Assembly: GCA_903909815.1 (NCBI GenBank)
Contig: CAIVXG010000151.1
Location: 1 to 39,391, forward strand
Reading direction: 5' to 3'
DNA: 39,391 nucleotides
Source: an uncultured beta proteobacterium
GTDB taxonomy: Bacteria; Pseudomonadota; Gammaproteobacteria; Burkholderiales; Burkholderiaceae_C
A model generated the notes under the pieces. The model searched no databases, was not told the origin of the DNA, and was given only the letters and a program-made list of their open reading frames with translations. Of the stretch, positions 1-9,400 are shown in pieces (within the stretch, counting starts at the first letter, position 1; the number at the start of each line of letters is the position of its first letter). A program made the translations under genes and the position numbers.

Positions 1-342
1 GCGCCTCCTCGCGCCGCGCCGCGGCCTGCCTGGCCTCCGCCTGTTTCTGCGCTTCCTGGCTGGCTGCTGCCTGCGCGGCCGCTTCCTGGCGAGCGGCCTC
101 GGCACGCTGTGTCTCTTGCCGTGCCTGCTCGCGTTGCACTGCTTCCTGACGCGCCAAAGCTTCTTGCCGCAACGCCTCCTGACGCTGCCCCTCACGCCGC
201 ACCGCGGCCTGCCTGGCCTCTGCCTGTTTCTGCGCTTCCTGCCTGGCTGCTGCCTGCGCGGCCGCTTCCTGGCGAGCGGCCTCGGCACGCTGTGTCTCTT
301 GCCGTGCCTGCTCGCGTTGCACTGCTTCCTGACGCGCCAAAG
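1..342. repeat. Direct duplication of about 159 bp, period 183 bp, inside the TonB/TolA-like gene
   Basis: Positions 1-159 and 184-342 are nearly identical, with an offset of exactly 183 bases (61 codons), so the duplication keeps the frame. It repeats an Ala/Gln/Glu/Arg-rich segment of the predicted helical rod. The left copy touches the window edge, so more copies may follow. Confidence 0.9.
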
Positions 343-1141
343 ACTCTCGTCGAAGAACTTCCTGATGTTGCGCCTCGACTTGCGCTGCTTCAAGGCGCAC
401 AGCCTCTTGCGCCAGGGCTTCCTGGCGCCTGACCTCTTGTCGAAGTGCCTCTTTCTTTCGCTCCAACTCCGGATCGGGGGCACTCGCAGCCAGTTTCGGC
501 GGCAGCGCGAGTTGCGCGTCCGGCGCCGTGACCGCCAAGGGTGCCACTGGCGACCTCTTTGGTGCGACCGACGTCGCAACGACTTCCTGTGCTGGTGCTG
601 GTGCTGGTGCTGGTGCTGGTGCTGGTGCTGGTGCTGGTGCGGGTTCTGGTGCGGGTGCTGGTGCTGGTGCGGGAACGGTCACGCCTGTCACCGGTTGCGG
701 CGCTACCAGTGCATTGCGGGTTGGAACCGCGACCGCCGCAGCAGGTATCTGTGGCGCATCGGGCTGCGGCTCGAGCGAGCGCGCATTCGTGTCTGCGGTC
801 GATTCGAGGACCGGCACCGACGGGCTCTGTGCAAGGGTCATGTGCCGGTCAGTAGGGGGCACGGTGGGCGGAACTGCATCCATTTGCACCACGGCATCGG
901 TGTTGGCAGCCAACACCACGCTCAAGTAAACAGGGTCTGCCCGGCGTTCAGACTTTCCAGTGCGGTTGGCAGGCATTCCCAGCCCGGTCAGATCAAACTT
1001 GACGCTCAGGATGAGTGCATGCATCAGCAGCGAGAGCAACATTGCGAGCCGGAAATCGAATTTGAGGCGCCGACGGCGCCAGGTTCGCCGCAGGCGACTG
1101 GCAAGACCCGTATTCCGCCGGAACGGCCCATCCACGCTCAT
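1..1141 (-). CDS. TonB/TolA-like membrane-anchored protein, 3' part outside window
   Basis: The frame is open from an ATG at 1141 to the left edge, so only the N-terminal 380 residues are visible. A basic stretch is followed by one hydrophobic segment (LAMLLSLLMHALILSV, about residues 32-47), as in TonB/TolA-type inner-membrane anchors. Next comes a Pro/Ala linker with a long Ala-Pro run (roughly residues 156-184), then a long Ala/Gln/Glu/Arg-rich segment (RQEA-type repeats) expected to form a helical rod. This order is typical of proteins that span the periplasm. The diagnostic C-terminal domain is not in the window, so TonB, TolA and a plain coiled-coil protein cannot be separated. The gene starts 78 bases after the DUF3443 stop and is probably the end of the cytochrome operon. 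A start at 1195 in another frame was not used because it gives no membrane segment. Confidence 0.7.
   Translation of the reverse strand, partial: MSVDGPFRRNTGLASRLRRTWRRRRLKFDFRLAMLLSLLMHALILSVKFDLTGLGMPANRTGKSERRADPVYLSVVLAANTDAVVQMDAVPPTVPPTDRHMTLAQSPSVPVLESTADTNARSLEPQPDAPQIPAAAVAVPTRNALVAPQPVTGVTVPAPAPAPAPEPAPAPAPAPAPAPAPAPAQEVVATSVAPKRSPVAPLAVTAPDAQLALPPKLAASAPDPELERKKEALRQEVRRQEALAQEAVRLEAAQVEAQHQEVLRRESLARQEAVQREQARQETQRAEAARQEAAAQAAARQEAQKQAEARQAAVRREGQRQEALRQEALARQEAVQREQARQETQRAEAARQEAAAQAAASQEAQKQAEARQAAARREEA
589..636. repeat. Perfect hexanucleotide microsatellite, 8 units of GTGCTG
   Basis: Eight perfect GTGCTG units on the plus strand, followed by degenerate units to about 674. 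On the coding (minus) strand they encode the Ala-Pro linker of the TonB/TolA-like protein. Because the unit is six bases, slippage would change linker length by two residues without breaking the frame. Confidence 0.95.
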
Positions 1142-1219
1142 TCGAGGCCCATCCCTGACGCGCCATCACCGTGGCCGTGATGGCGGGCGTGCCGTCTGCC
1201 CGAGGTTCTTAACGCGCAG

Positions 1220-2677
1220 CTAAAAGGCATTCCAAGGACCATTGGTTGAGAGCGCCTGTCCCCAAATCGAGGTGTAGACCGTGCGTCCAAAGAAGAACGA
1301 AAGTCCCCAGACAAAAGTCTGAGGCGCCTGGGCGATGGAACCACCCAGATTGCTGAAAGCCACGTTCGGGGTGCTGAACAGCGCATCCGCATTGGCGATG
1401 GAAAAGTTCGCGCTGGCAGTGTGCCCAAGGTAGTCGCTCAAGCCCGCATTCAACGCCACCGGCGTGCTGCCAGAAGGACAATACCAGCCACCTGTGCTGG
1501 CCGAACCCGAGGAGCTCGCGCAGGCATGGGAGATGGCTGCATCATTGAAAAAGTAGGCGTTGGAGCCGCTGTCGATGTAACTGTCCGGGTAGCTGGTCGC
1601 ACCCAGGGTCGTGCTGAAGTAGAGGTAGCTCGGATTATTGGTGCAGCTGATCGACGCCGAGGGGATGCACGTGCTCGTTTTTGCCGACACGCCGGTGCTT
1701 AGACTGGTGGAGACATAGGGATTGGCATCCGCCATGATGATCTGCGCGCCGGAGGCGATCTGGTTGTTGCTGCGCGTGCCTATTCCAAACACCAAGCGCC
1801 CGGTAGCCACACCGGCACCAATCGCAGGCAACGTCGGCAGACTGATCAAGGTACCGTTGTTGTCGGGCGGAACATTGCCGTCGTCAGGGACAAAATGCGC
1901 CACCGGGTTCTGTGCCTGTTGGTCGATGGTGACGGCCGCGGCCTGGCAGTTGGCAGTGACCGAATCGGGACACACGTAGTACTGGATGTGAAAGCCCGCG
2001 TAGTTCAGCGGTGAGGTGCAGGTCAAACCGCAGTCGTAAGGGATCATGCCGATACCCAGGATGCCGTTGGCCTGCAGCGACGCAGCGTTGCTGAACAGCG
2101 TTCCCCCGGCCGCACTGACGCAGTCCGCAGGCGCCGTCAGTGCGGGATTGACGCCGTCGTCGATGAGCTGCACCGGGATGTCCGCAGCGGTCTCCCCCGC
2201 GATGTGAACATCGGCTTGGGCCAAGGGCCCCCACACGCCACCGAGCACAAAGGGATAGCACTCCACCGCCGTTCCCGCGGGCGTGCTGAACCCGGGATTC
2301 GCGGCCAGCGTCACCGGCGGCAAGGACACGCTCACCAACTTGCTTTTAAGCAGACGCAACCCGTAGGAACCGGTGTCCAGAAAAACATGGTCGATGCTCA
2401 CGCAGCCACGGGTCGTGGCGGCGCCGAAATTGGGCGGACAAATCGTCACCGTCACAAACGGGACATTGCTGGTGCCAAGCGAAAAGCTGCCAGCCGGACC
2501 GGCATCCACCGTCACCGCTGTGGTGTTGCTGCCGGTGGGCGTGGCGACTGTGACCGTGGTCGTTGTGCTGCCACTTCCGCTATAGGTTGTCACGGACGAG
2601 CTTCCGCCACCGCAGCCCACGCACAGGGCCAAAACCCACAGTGCAACCCATAGAAAACGAACCCTAGCGCAATGCAT
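1220..2677 (-). CDS. DUF3443 family lipoprotein with pepsin-like double Asp motifs
   Basis: A 485-residue exported protein of the DUF3443 family. The start at 2677 was preferred over 2728 because it places a lipoprotein signal directly at the N-terminus (WVLALCVGCGGG, lipobox Cys about residue 22) and because it overlaps the DUF2844 stop by 14 bases, suggesting coupling. A Ser/Thr/Gly-rich linker follows. The body carries FLDTGSYGLRL (Asp about 101), then NGILGIG, then YIDSGSNAYFF (Asp about 369) and a C-terminal VWGLSFFFGRTVYT. This order resembles the two catalytic lobes of pepsin-type aspartic proteases. Protease activity is an inference; the family has no function that I can assign with certainty. 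Several Cys residues suggest disulfides. It always seems to travel with DUF2844, as here. Confidence 0.88.
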   Translation of the reverse strand: MHCARVRFLWVALWVLALCVGCGGGSSSVTTYSGSGSTTTTVTVATPTGSNTTAVTVDAGPAGSFSLGTSNVPFVTVTICPPNFGAATTRGCVSIDHVFLDTGSYGLRLLKSKLVSVSLPPVTLAANPGFSTPAGTAVECYPFVLGGVWGPLAQADVHIAGETAADIPVQLIDDGVNPALTAPADCVSAAGGTLFSNAASLQANGILGIGMIPYDCGLTCTSPLNYAGFHIQYYVCPDSVTANCQAAAVTIDQQAQNPVAHFVPDDGNVPPDNNGTLISLPTLPAIGAGVATGRLVFGIGTRSNNQIASGAQIIMADANPYVSTSLSTGVSAKTSTCIPSASISCTNNPSYLYFSTTLGATSYPDSYIDSGSNAYFFNDAAISHACASSSGSASTGGWYCPSGSTPVALNAGLSDYLGHTASANFSIANADALFSTPNVAFSNLGGSIAQAPQTFVWGLSFFFGRTVYTSIWGQALSTNGPWNAF

Positions 2678-3122
2678 CGGCATTGACCCCATTGGGGACC
2701 AGCGTCGGGATATACGCCAGCCCGACAAAGGCGTTCATGCGTCCCCCTTGCCGGAGCACCAGATGAGGCTGACGCATGGACTGCGTGCGTTTCATGGACG
2801 ACACGCCCGACGCAGCCACCAACGAGGGAAGCACGGGCACGTATGGCGACCCCAACAACGCTTGCAGTTGCGGCTTGAGGCGCGTGTGCCAGGAGACTGC
2901 AAAGACGAGGCCGCTGGCGTTGACATATTCCTTGATGCTGGAGCCGTCGCTCAGGCTGATTTCATGCGTTGTCATTTGCCAATCCGTGCGCTGGTGGGTG
3001 ACGCCACGCAGTCGGACCTGGTCCACCTGAATCGTGTCGGCAGCGCCGCCCAACTCGGCCCGTGCGCCGTTGACACCCAGCAACACACCACCGCTCAACG
3101 CCAGCGCCAGCAACCGTTTCAC
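2664..3122 (-). CDS. DUF2844 family periplasmic protein
   Basis: A 152-residue protein with a clear Sec signal peptide (cleavage expected after GARA, about residue 22) and the layout of the DUF2844 family: a short exported domain rich in beta-type sequence (SDGSSIKEYVNASGLVFAVSW). The start codon is GTG at 3122, overlapping the stop of the upstream CcmI-like gene in a GTGA junction. It overlaps the DUF3443 start downstream. The DUF2844-DUF3443 pair is a recurrent unit in Burkholderiales, so the two proteins probably act together in the cell envelope. No catalytic motif is visible and the function is unknown. Confidence 0.88.
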   Translation of the reverse strand: MKRLLALALSGGVLLGVNGARAELGGAADTIQVDQVRLRGVTHQRTDWQMTTHEISLSDGSSIKEYVNASGLVFAVSWHTRLKPQLQALLGSPYVPVLPSLVAASGVSSMKRTQSMRQPHLVLRQGGRMNAFVGLAYIPTLVPNGVNADALR

Positions 3123-4168
3123 TTCAGCACCTCACCGATCTCCAGCTTGATGTCCTTGGTTCCGACCGCCACCGGTGCCGACACGCCTTGCAGGTCCCCG
3201 GCTTCGGGCGTCACATTGCCGCGCAGCGAAATGCGTGCGACCACCACCACCTGAGACTGCGTGGACAAGTTCATGTTGGGAACCATGGCCATGGAATCAT
3301 CGAGGCTGAAATTCAACGGCAGGTCACTGGCCTTCTTGCGCATCAATGCCACTGGCATGCGCGAACCCTCCACCGCTCGCGCATACAAGAACAGCGCGGC
3401 CTGCCCTGGCAGCTTGGCGCGCAGATCTTCAGCCAACCATACACGGCCCGAAACTTGCGCGCCAGTGGAGCCAGTAGCGACGTTGGGATCGGCCTTTCCC
3501 AAGGGCGTGGGGGCAACACCTTGCCGTGCCGATGCGCTACCCAACAGCGCCCTGGTTTGGGTGATGCTGGCATCGATGTGGCGCTGCAACGCCACGTCGG
3601 GGGTGGCGGCGCGAGCTCTTTCAAAATGGCTCAGCGCTTGCACCAAGTCCTGTTGTTCGACTAAAGCCGAGCCCGTGAGCACCAGCGCCTTGAGATTGTT
3701 CGAGTCCAAGGCCAGTGCCCTTTGCAACAAATCCATGGGCTCGCCCTTAAACGTGCGTCCATTGGCCACGGCCAGCGCGTCCGCATAGTCGGCCAGGACT
3801 TGCGCGTCTTTGGGCAACAGTTGCACCAGTTGCGCGTAGGCTTTGACGGCCTCGGAAAATTTGCCCATCATTTCGTAGGAGTGCGCCTGCATCGCCCAGG
3901 CCGACGCATTCTTGGGGTCCTGCTGCGTCAGTGCGAGGGTCTGCACCACCATACGCTGCAGTTGTTCGTCGGACAATGCGCTTCCCGGCCTCGCGCCACC
4001 GTGCTCCGAGCCGGCGCTTGTACCCGCAGCAACCGGCGCCGCCGGCTTGCCGATATTTCCACCCGACATCCGGTAGCCGACTGCCGCCAGGATGAAAAGA
4101 ACGGCCGCATAGACCAGCCCAAGTTTGACCGGGGACGACTTCAATCCAATCACTTTAGAAGAGTTCAT
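3119..4168 (-). CDS. CcmI/NrfG-like TPR protein, cytochrome c maturation
   Basis: A 349-residue protein with one N-terminal membrane segment (about residues 15-33), a low-complexity linker, a TPR block (about 70-215, with repeats of the SAWAMQAHSYEMMGKFSEA type) and a C-terminal domain with the hallmarks of CcmI/CcmH C-termini: VSGRVWLAEDL, LFLYARAVEGSRMP, LDDSMAM and GDLQGVSAPV. In the system I cytochrome c pathway this protein presents the CXXCH region of apocytochromes to the heme ligation complex. No other ccm gene is nearby. Sitting directly among two very large cytochrome genes, it is probably a dedicated chaperone for them. It overlaps the outer-membrane protein gene upstream by 14 bases and DUF2844 downstream by 4. 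Confidence 0.85.
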   Translation of the reverse strand: MNSSKVIGLKSSPVKLGLVYAAVLFILAAVGYRMSGGNIGKPAAPVAAGTSAGSEHGGARPGSALSDEQLQRMVVQTLALTQQDPKNASAWAMQAHSYEMMGKFSEAVKAYAQLVQLLPKDAQVLADYADALAVANGRTFKGEPMDLLQRALALDSNNLKALVLTGSALVEQQDLVQALSHFERARAATPDVALQRHIDASITQTRALLGSASARQGVAPTPLGKADPNVATGSTGAQVSGRVWLAEDLRAKLPGQAALFLYARAVEGSRMPVALMRKKASDLPLNFSLDDSMAMVPNMNLSTQSQVVVVARISLRGNVTPEAGDLQGVSAPVAVGTKDIKLEIGEVLK

Positions 4169-6323
4169 AGCGCAGACCTAAATAGAAAAATATCGAGTTG
4201 GTGGAAGCGTTGTTGGTCGGGCCCTGATTGGTCGAATGCTCGATCAGGCCTTCGGCCATGACGCTGATTTTTTTGGAGATGTTGTACGAACCGCGCATTC
4301 CCGGACTGATGCGCAGCATGCTGATGCCCTGCGTATCGCGCTGCGAATACAAGCGAAGCGAGGGCTCCACTGTGTACTTGTTGTCGTCAAAGCCGGTAAG
4401 GTTGTTATAGGCCAGTTGGATGCCGTGAAACAACGGCGTGGACAGCACGCTCAGGTTGAAATTATTGATGTCGCGTTTGGAGTACAGATTCGAGCCGGTG
4501 AGCTGCAATGACAATCCGTACTGCGCCCCTGTGGCCGGTGTTGCGTCGAACGTGCCCACGGCCGGCAAGGCACCAATGGCGCTGTATTGAATATCCCCCG
4601 TGAGTTGCCACTTGTCGCCGATAGGCTTGGTGGCGCTGAACATCGCCTGATTGGCTTGCGCCGTGGTCGCTTTGGCCTCAGCCAGAACATCGCTCAGGGC
4701 TTGGGTTTGCAACAGGACTTTCAACGAGGTTGCGCCCGAACTGATAAGCGCATTCGTCATCTGCAACGAAGGCGCCTTGCGGCTGTCCAGCAACAGGGTG
4801 AAGGTGCTTTGGCCAGGCCCTTGTACCGAACCTTGCACCGAGAACGCATTCACCGCGCTGAAGAGTTGGTCGTAGTCCAACAGCGCGTACAGAGAACCCC
4901 GTTCGTTCGAATAGCGGACCTCGGCCCCGATCGTACGGCGATTGGTGATGCCCTGCGTGGTCTGATCCAGGATGTACATGTCTCCGCTCAAATTCGCGAC
5001 CAAAATCGAATCCATCTCAACCATGCCGGCGTACAGAATTTCGTTGGGCGAATTGACCAGCGGACTGGCCGGGACGCCACCCATCAGATTAACGCGAATC
5101 CCTGGGCGCACCGGATAGGTCATGGACACCCCATCGAACATTCCCAGGAGCCCACCATTGATGGGCGACTGCCGACCTACGCGCACGTCGAGACCGCTGC
5201 TCTTAAGACGGTAATCGACGAAGGCCGCATTCAGGATGCTGGTATTTTTTGATGTCGCAGAGAGGTTGGCAGAACCGGTGCCGCGCAGCACCGCGCGCGT
5301 ATCGAAATCGTCCGTGACATAGCGTGCACCCAGGTCTACATTGGTCACCAACGCCGACTCTGTGGTTTGGGTCAGGGTCGATTGGTTGATGCCAGAAACC
5401 AGGTTCACCAGCGACTGGCTGCGCGACTTGCCACCGAAGTAGTACTCGGCAAGGTTGCCGCTGTATTTGATCTCGGGTTTCTTGGCCGCTTCGGCTTTGA
5501 TGGTGTCAGCCGGGATGTCGGTTTTGGCACTGGGGACTACGCCCATGGATGCGAGCCGCTGTGCCACACGCTGTGCACCTTCACCCTCAGGAAAGAGTTT
5601 CAGATAAAGCCCATACTCCATCTTGGCGCGAGCCAAGTCCCCCGCTCGTTCCCACGCCACGCCAATCATTTCTTGTGCATCCTGCATCACCGAATTGGGA
5701 GGCAGCAGCAGCAATTGATTCAGTTGGCTGATCGCCGCTTGGGTATTGCCCTGGGTCACGGAGTCCCGCGCCGAAGACATCAATTCGATAGCCTGCAACT
5801 CCACTTCAGACGCGCCTTCGGCGCCCGGCTGCGAAGACTTGTGTTCCGGCGTTGCAGCCACAGTGGCCGGGCCTGGCACAACTGTGCTCGCCGCTGGCAT
5901 GCCCCTGCCGACGAGCACGATATCGATCGTGCTGGCATTCTTGCCCTGTTGCCCCCGCACCAGCGTGGCCTCGCTGAGTTGGACCGTCATTTCGCGCAGG
6001 GTCTTGTTCGGCGCGACATTCAGCACCAGGCTGATCTCGGGCGTGGTGGCGGAGGCCGCGACACGCCGCAAGTCCGCCGTGCGCTGGCTAAGCGTAGCCT
6101 CGTCGGCACCGAGCAGTTCGATTTGAAACTGAATTAGTTGGCTCGGGGTCGTGGGGGCCTGGCGTACCAGCCGCACGGCCGCGGAGAAGCTGATGTGTGC
6201 AACCACGTCCTCGCCCTGCACCTGCACCGATACCTCGTCCAGCGTTTGCGCGCTGGCCGGCAGCGCCACCAGGGAAAAAACGGCCGCAACCAGCCGGGAT
6301 CTGATCGTTTCTCTAGAGTGCAT
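4155..6323 (-). CDS. Outer-membrane beta-barrel protein with N-terminal AMIN-like and TPR domains
   Basis: A 722-residue exported protein. The ATG at 6323 was chosen because a ribosome binding site (GGAAGCAGG) lies just upstream and a signal peptide (cleavage about residue 26, PASAQ) follows; the longer frame to 6545 adds a non-protein-like leader. Residues about 28-140 look like an AMIN-type beta domain, as in secretins and AmiC. A Pro/Ala linker follows, then TPR-like helices (about 185-260, GVAWERAGDLARAKMEYGLY). From about 288 to the end it has alternating amphipathic strands and ends in LGLRYELF, the aromatic terminus recognised by the BAM machinery. It starts 79 bases after the 49-heme gene, so it may be the outer-membrane partner of that cytochrome. 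I do not recognise a named family for the whole protein. Confidence 0.8.
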   Translation of the reverse strand: MHSRETIRSRLVAAVFSLVALPASAQTLDEVSVQVQGEDVVAHISFSAAVRLVRQAPTTPSQLIQFQIELLGADEATLSQRTADLRRVAASATTPEISLVLNVAPNKTLREMTVQLSEATLVRGQQGKNASTIDIVLVGRGMPAASTVVPGPATVAATPEHKSSQPGAEGASEVELQAIELMSSARDSVTQGNTQAAISQLNQLLLLPPNSVMQDAQEMIGVAWERAGDLARAKMEYGLYLKLFPEGEGAQRVAQRLASMGVVPSAKTDIPADTIKAEAAKKPEIKYSGNLAEYYFGGKSRSQSLVNLVSGINQSTLTQTTESALVTNVDLGARYVTDDFDTRAVLRGTGSANLSATSKNTSILNAAFVDYRLKSSGLDVRVGRQSPINGGLLGMFDGVSMTYPVRPGIRVNLMGGVPASPLVNSPNEILYAGMVEMDSILVANLSGDMYILDQTTQGITNRRTIGAEVRYSNERGSLYALLDYDQLFSAVNAFSVQGSVQGPGQSTFTLLLDSRKAPSLQMTNALISSGATSLKVLLQTQALSDVLAEAKATTAQANQAMFSATKPIGDKWQLTGDIQYSAIGALPAVGTFDATPATGAQYGLSLQLTGSNLYSKRDINNFNLSVLSTPLFHGIQLAYNNLTGFDDNKYTVEPSLRLYSQRDTQGISMLRISPGMRGSYNISKKISVMAEGLIEHSTNQGPTNNASTNSIFFYLGLRYELF

Positions 6324-6402
6324 GTTTACCTGCTTCCTTCGAGGTCGCGGCCTGTGGCCGGACACAACATGGGGATTGACTTCAGCATCGGAGTGCCGCC
6401 GC

Positions 6403-9400
6403 TCACGGGCCGGTGTGCACGGGAACTGGCTTGGGGCGGTTGTTGCCCCGCATCTGCCTGGGGATGAGTTCGCCATGGGTGATGTGGCAATTAACGCAAC
6501 TGGGATTGCCCGGCTGAGCCTGATACTGCGGCGAAATGTGGGCATACGAAACCGGCAGCCAGGCCACGGTCCGATGGCACGCGTCGCAGGACCTCGGCGT
6601 CACAAAATGCCCAGCCGGTTTGCCCGTGGCCGCAGCGCTGTTATGGCACACCTGACATTGGCCCGGCAGCACACCCTGATGGCTGAACTGTGCCGGCTTC
6701 CAGGCGGTGGTGCGGTGGCAACTGTCGCATGCCATGCGAACCTGCAGGTGCACCGTTGCCAGCCCCTGCGCCAGTTTTCCATTGTGGCAAGTCTGGCATT
6801 GGCCGGGCGCCACGCCTGAATGACTGAAGACTGTAACGTCGTCTCCAAACAAGCTTGGCGCCAAACCGACCCCCGGCAGGAACTTCTGGTTGATGGTGCC
6901 CGCCGCTGCACGCAGCACCGGTCGCACCCGGGCGGAATCAAAGCTGCCATAGGACTTGGAATGGCATTTCGTGCAGTCTTGGCCCGCCGTGCGGCCGTGG
7001 TGGTTGCTCGACCCCGGCGTCCTGATCGTGACGCCGTACCAGACGTAGGGATATTCATGGCAGCTTTCACAAGTCGCCGCGCCGAGCGCCGCATGCGCCG
7101 GCGTATTCGACTTCATGCTCATGCCCGAGAACGCAGTGAACACCGTGGGAGAGTGACACAACTCGCACTTGATCCCCACCGATGGCACGTGGGTCGAGGC
7201 CGAGGGCGCCGTGGCCGCTGCGCCCGCCAGCAGCGGCATCACCTTGGGCTGGTAGGTCACGGGCGGCGGCGAAGCGCAGCCGGCCTGCGTGGTGCAACCC
7301 GCGAATGGGCCCGCGCCGGTGCCCGCGGTGTGGCAGGTAATACACCCGGACGAGATGCCGGTATGCAGGATGGTATTGCTGGCCAGACCGGCGACGGAAT
7401 AGTCACCCGCCACGACGTGGCAGGTGGCGCAGGCCAAGGTCGTCGGCATATGCCCGGTGGGCTTGGCAATGCCAGTGAAATAGGCGGTCCCGGTATGGCA
7501 CTGCGAGCAGTCGCCGGTGCTGGGGTGCGCCGCATCAGCCACGTTGTAGGCACCGGCCGTGGCCATGGGCCGCACCTGGAAGCCGGTGAACTGTGCACCG
7601 GTGCTCATCACCGCGGGCGCAATCGGATACGCACTCATGCCCATCCAGACATAGCTGGCTTCATGGCAACTCGAGCAGCCCGAGGTGATGCTGTTGTGGA
7701 TCTGCGCTGTGGTCGGTGCCGGGGTCGAAAACAGGGTGCCGGGCGCGGTCTTGGTGGCCGAGGCGGCGACCATGCCCGCCGGTGTCGCTCCCAGGTGGCA
7801 GGTTTCGCAAGTGGTGCTGGACGGAATGTGCGCACTGGCGCCCATGGGCGTCGTCGCCGGCATCACCACAATCTTGCTCACACCGGCAAAGCTGGCTCCG
7901 GTGATGCTCGGGCCGTGGCAGGCCACGCAGTTGCTGGTGATGCCCGTGTGACTCATGAGCGCACCACTGAACTTGGCGCCGTTGCCCACCGGCGTGGCGG
8001 CCACGCTCGAGCCCGCTCCGACGTGGCAGGTCTCACAGGCGGTGGTAATGGGGAAGTGGGTTGCGGGCGGGCCGACGATGGCGAAGTTGGCCGCCGCAAT
8101 GGCAAAGCCCGCGACCACCGCCGCGGCGTGACATTGCGCGCAGTTGGTCGTTGCGCTGGGCGCGTTCGCGTGGATGTTGGCCAGCGAGGGCAGAACCGAG
8201 TAGTCGGTCGAGGTGTGGCAAGCCGTGCACTGTGCCGTAGCGGCATAAGGTATGTGGTTGACTGGCAGTACGACGCCGGAAAAATAGCTGCTCCCGGCGT
8301 GACATTGCGCGCAGTCGCCGGTTATCGGATGCGCTGCATCGGCTACGCCATAACTGCTCGCGGCGCTCACCGGTCGAGTGTGAAATCCCGTGTACTGGGC
8401 GCCGCTGGTCAAAACTGTGGGTGTAATCGGGTACGCGTTCACTCCCATCCACACCATGTTCGTGTCGTGACAACTTGAACAGCCCGAGGTGACGCCGCTA
8501 TGAATTTGTGCCGTCGTCGGCGCGGGACTCGCGAACAAGGTTCCGGGAGCGGCCTTAGTGCTGGATGCCGCCACCATTGCGGCCGGTATGGTTCCCAGGT
8601 GACAGTTCTCGCAGGTGGTGCTCGAAGGTATGTGTGCGTTCGCACCGGCGGGCGAAGTTGCCGGCATAACCACAATCTTGCTGACCCCGGCAAAGCTGGA
8701 ACCGGTGATGTTCGGTCCGTGGCAAGCCACACAGTTGCTGGTGATGCCGCCGTGGCTCATCAAGGAGCCGCTGAACTTCGCGCCGTTGGGCACCGGTGTC
8801 ACCGCCACGCTGGAGCCCGCCCCGACGTGGCAACTCTCGCAGGCGGCGCTGCTCGGAATGTGCGTCGCGGGCATGCCCACGATCGTGAAGTTGGCTGCGG
8901 GAATCGCAAAACTTGCGGCTGCACTGCCGTGGCACTGCGCGCAATTGCTGGCCGTGCTGGGCGCATTCGCGTGGATATTGGCCAAGCTTGGCATGACCGA
9001 GTAATCAGCCGAGGTATGGCAGGCCGTGCACAGCGCCGTACCCGCGAACGGGATGTGATTTATCGGCGTGACGTTGGCCGAAAAGAAATTGGTGCCGGTA
9101 TGACACTGCGCGCAATCGCCCGCATTGACGTGAGCCGCATCGGCCACGCTGTAAGCTCCGCCCGCCGCCGTGGGTCGAGCATGAAAGCCTGTGTACTGAG
9201 CCCCTGCGGTCAATACCGCCGGTGCAATCGGATACGCGTCCATGCCCATCCACACCGAGTTGGTCTCGTGGCAACTGGAGCAGCCTGCCGTGATGCCCGT
9301 GTGTATCTGCGCGGTCGTCGGCACCGGGGTCGCGAACAAGCTTCCGGGCGCGGTCTTGGTAGCCGAGGCCGGAATCAGGCCTGCCGGAGTCGCTCCCAGA

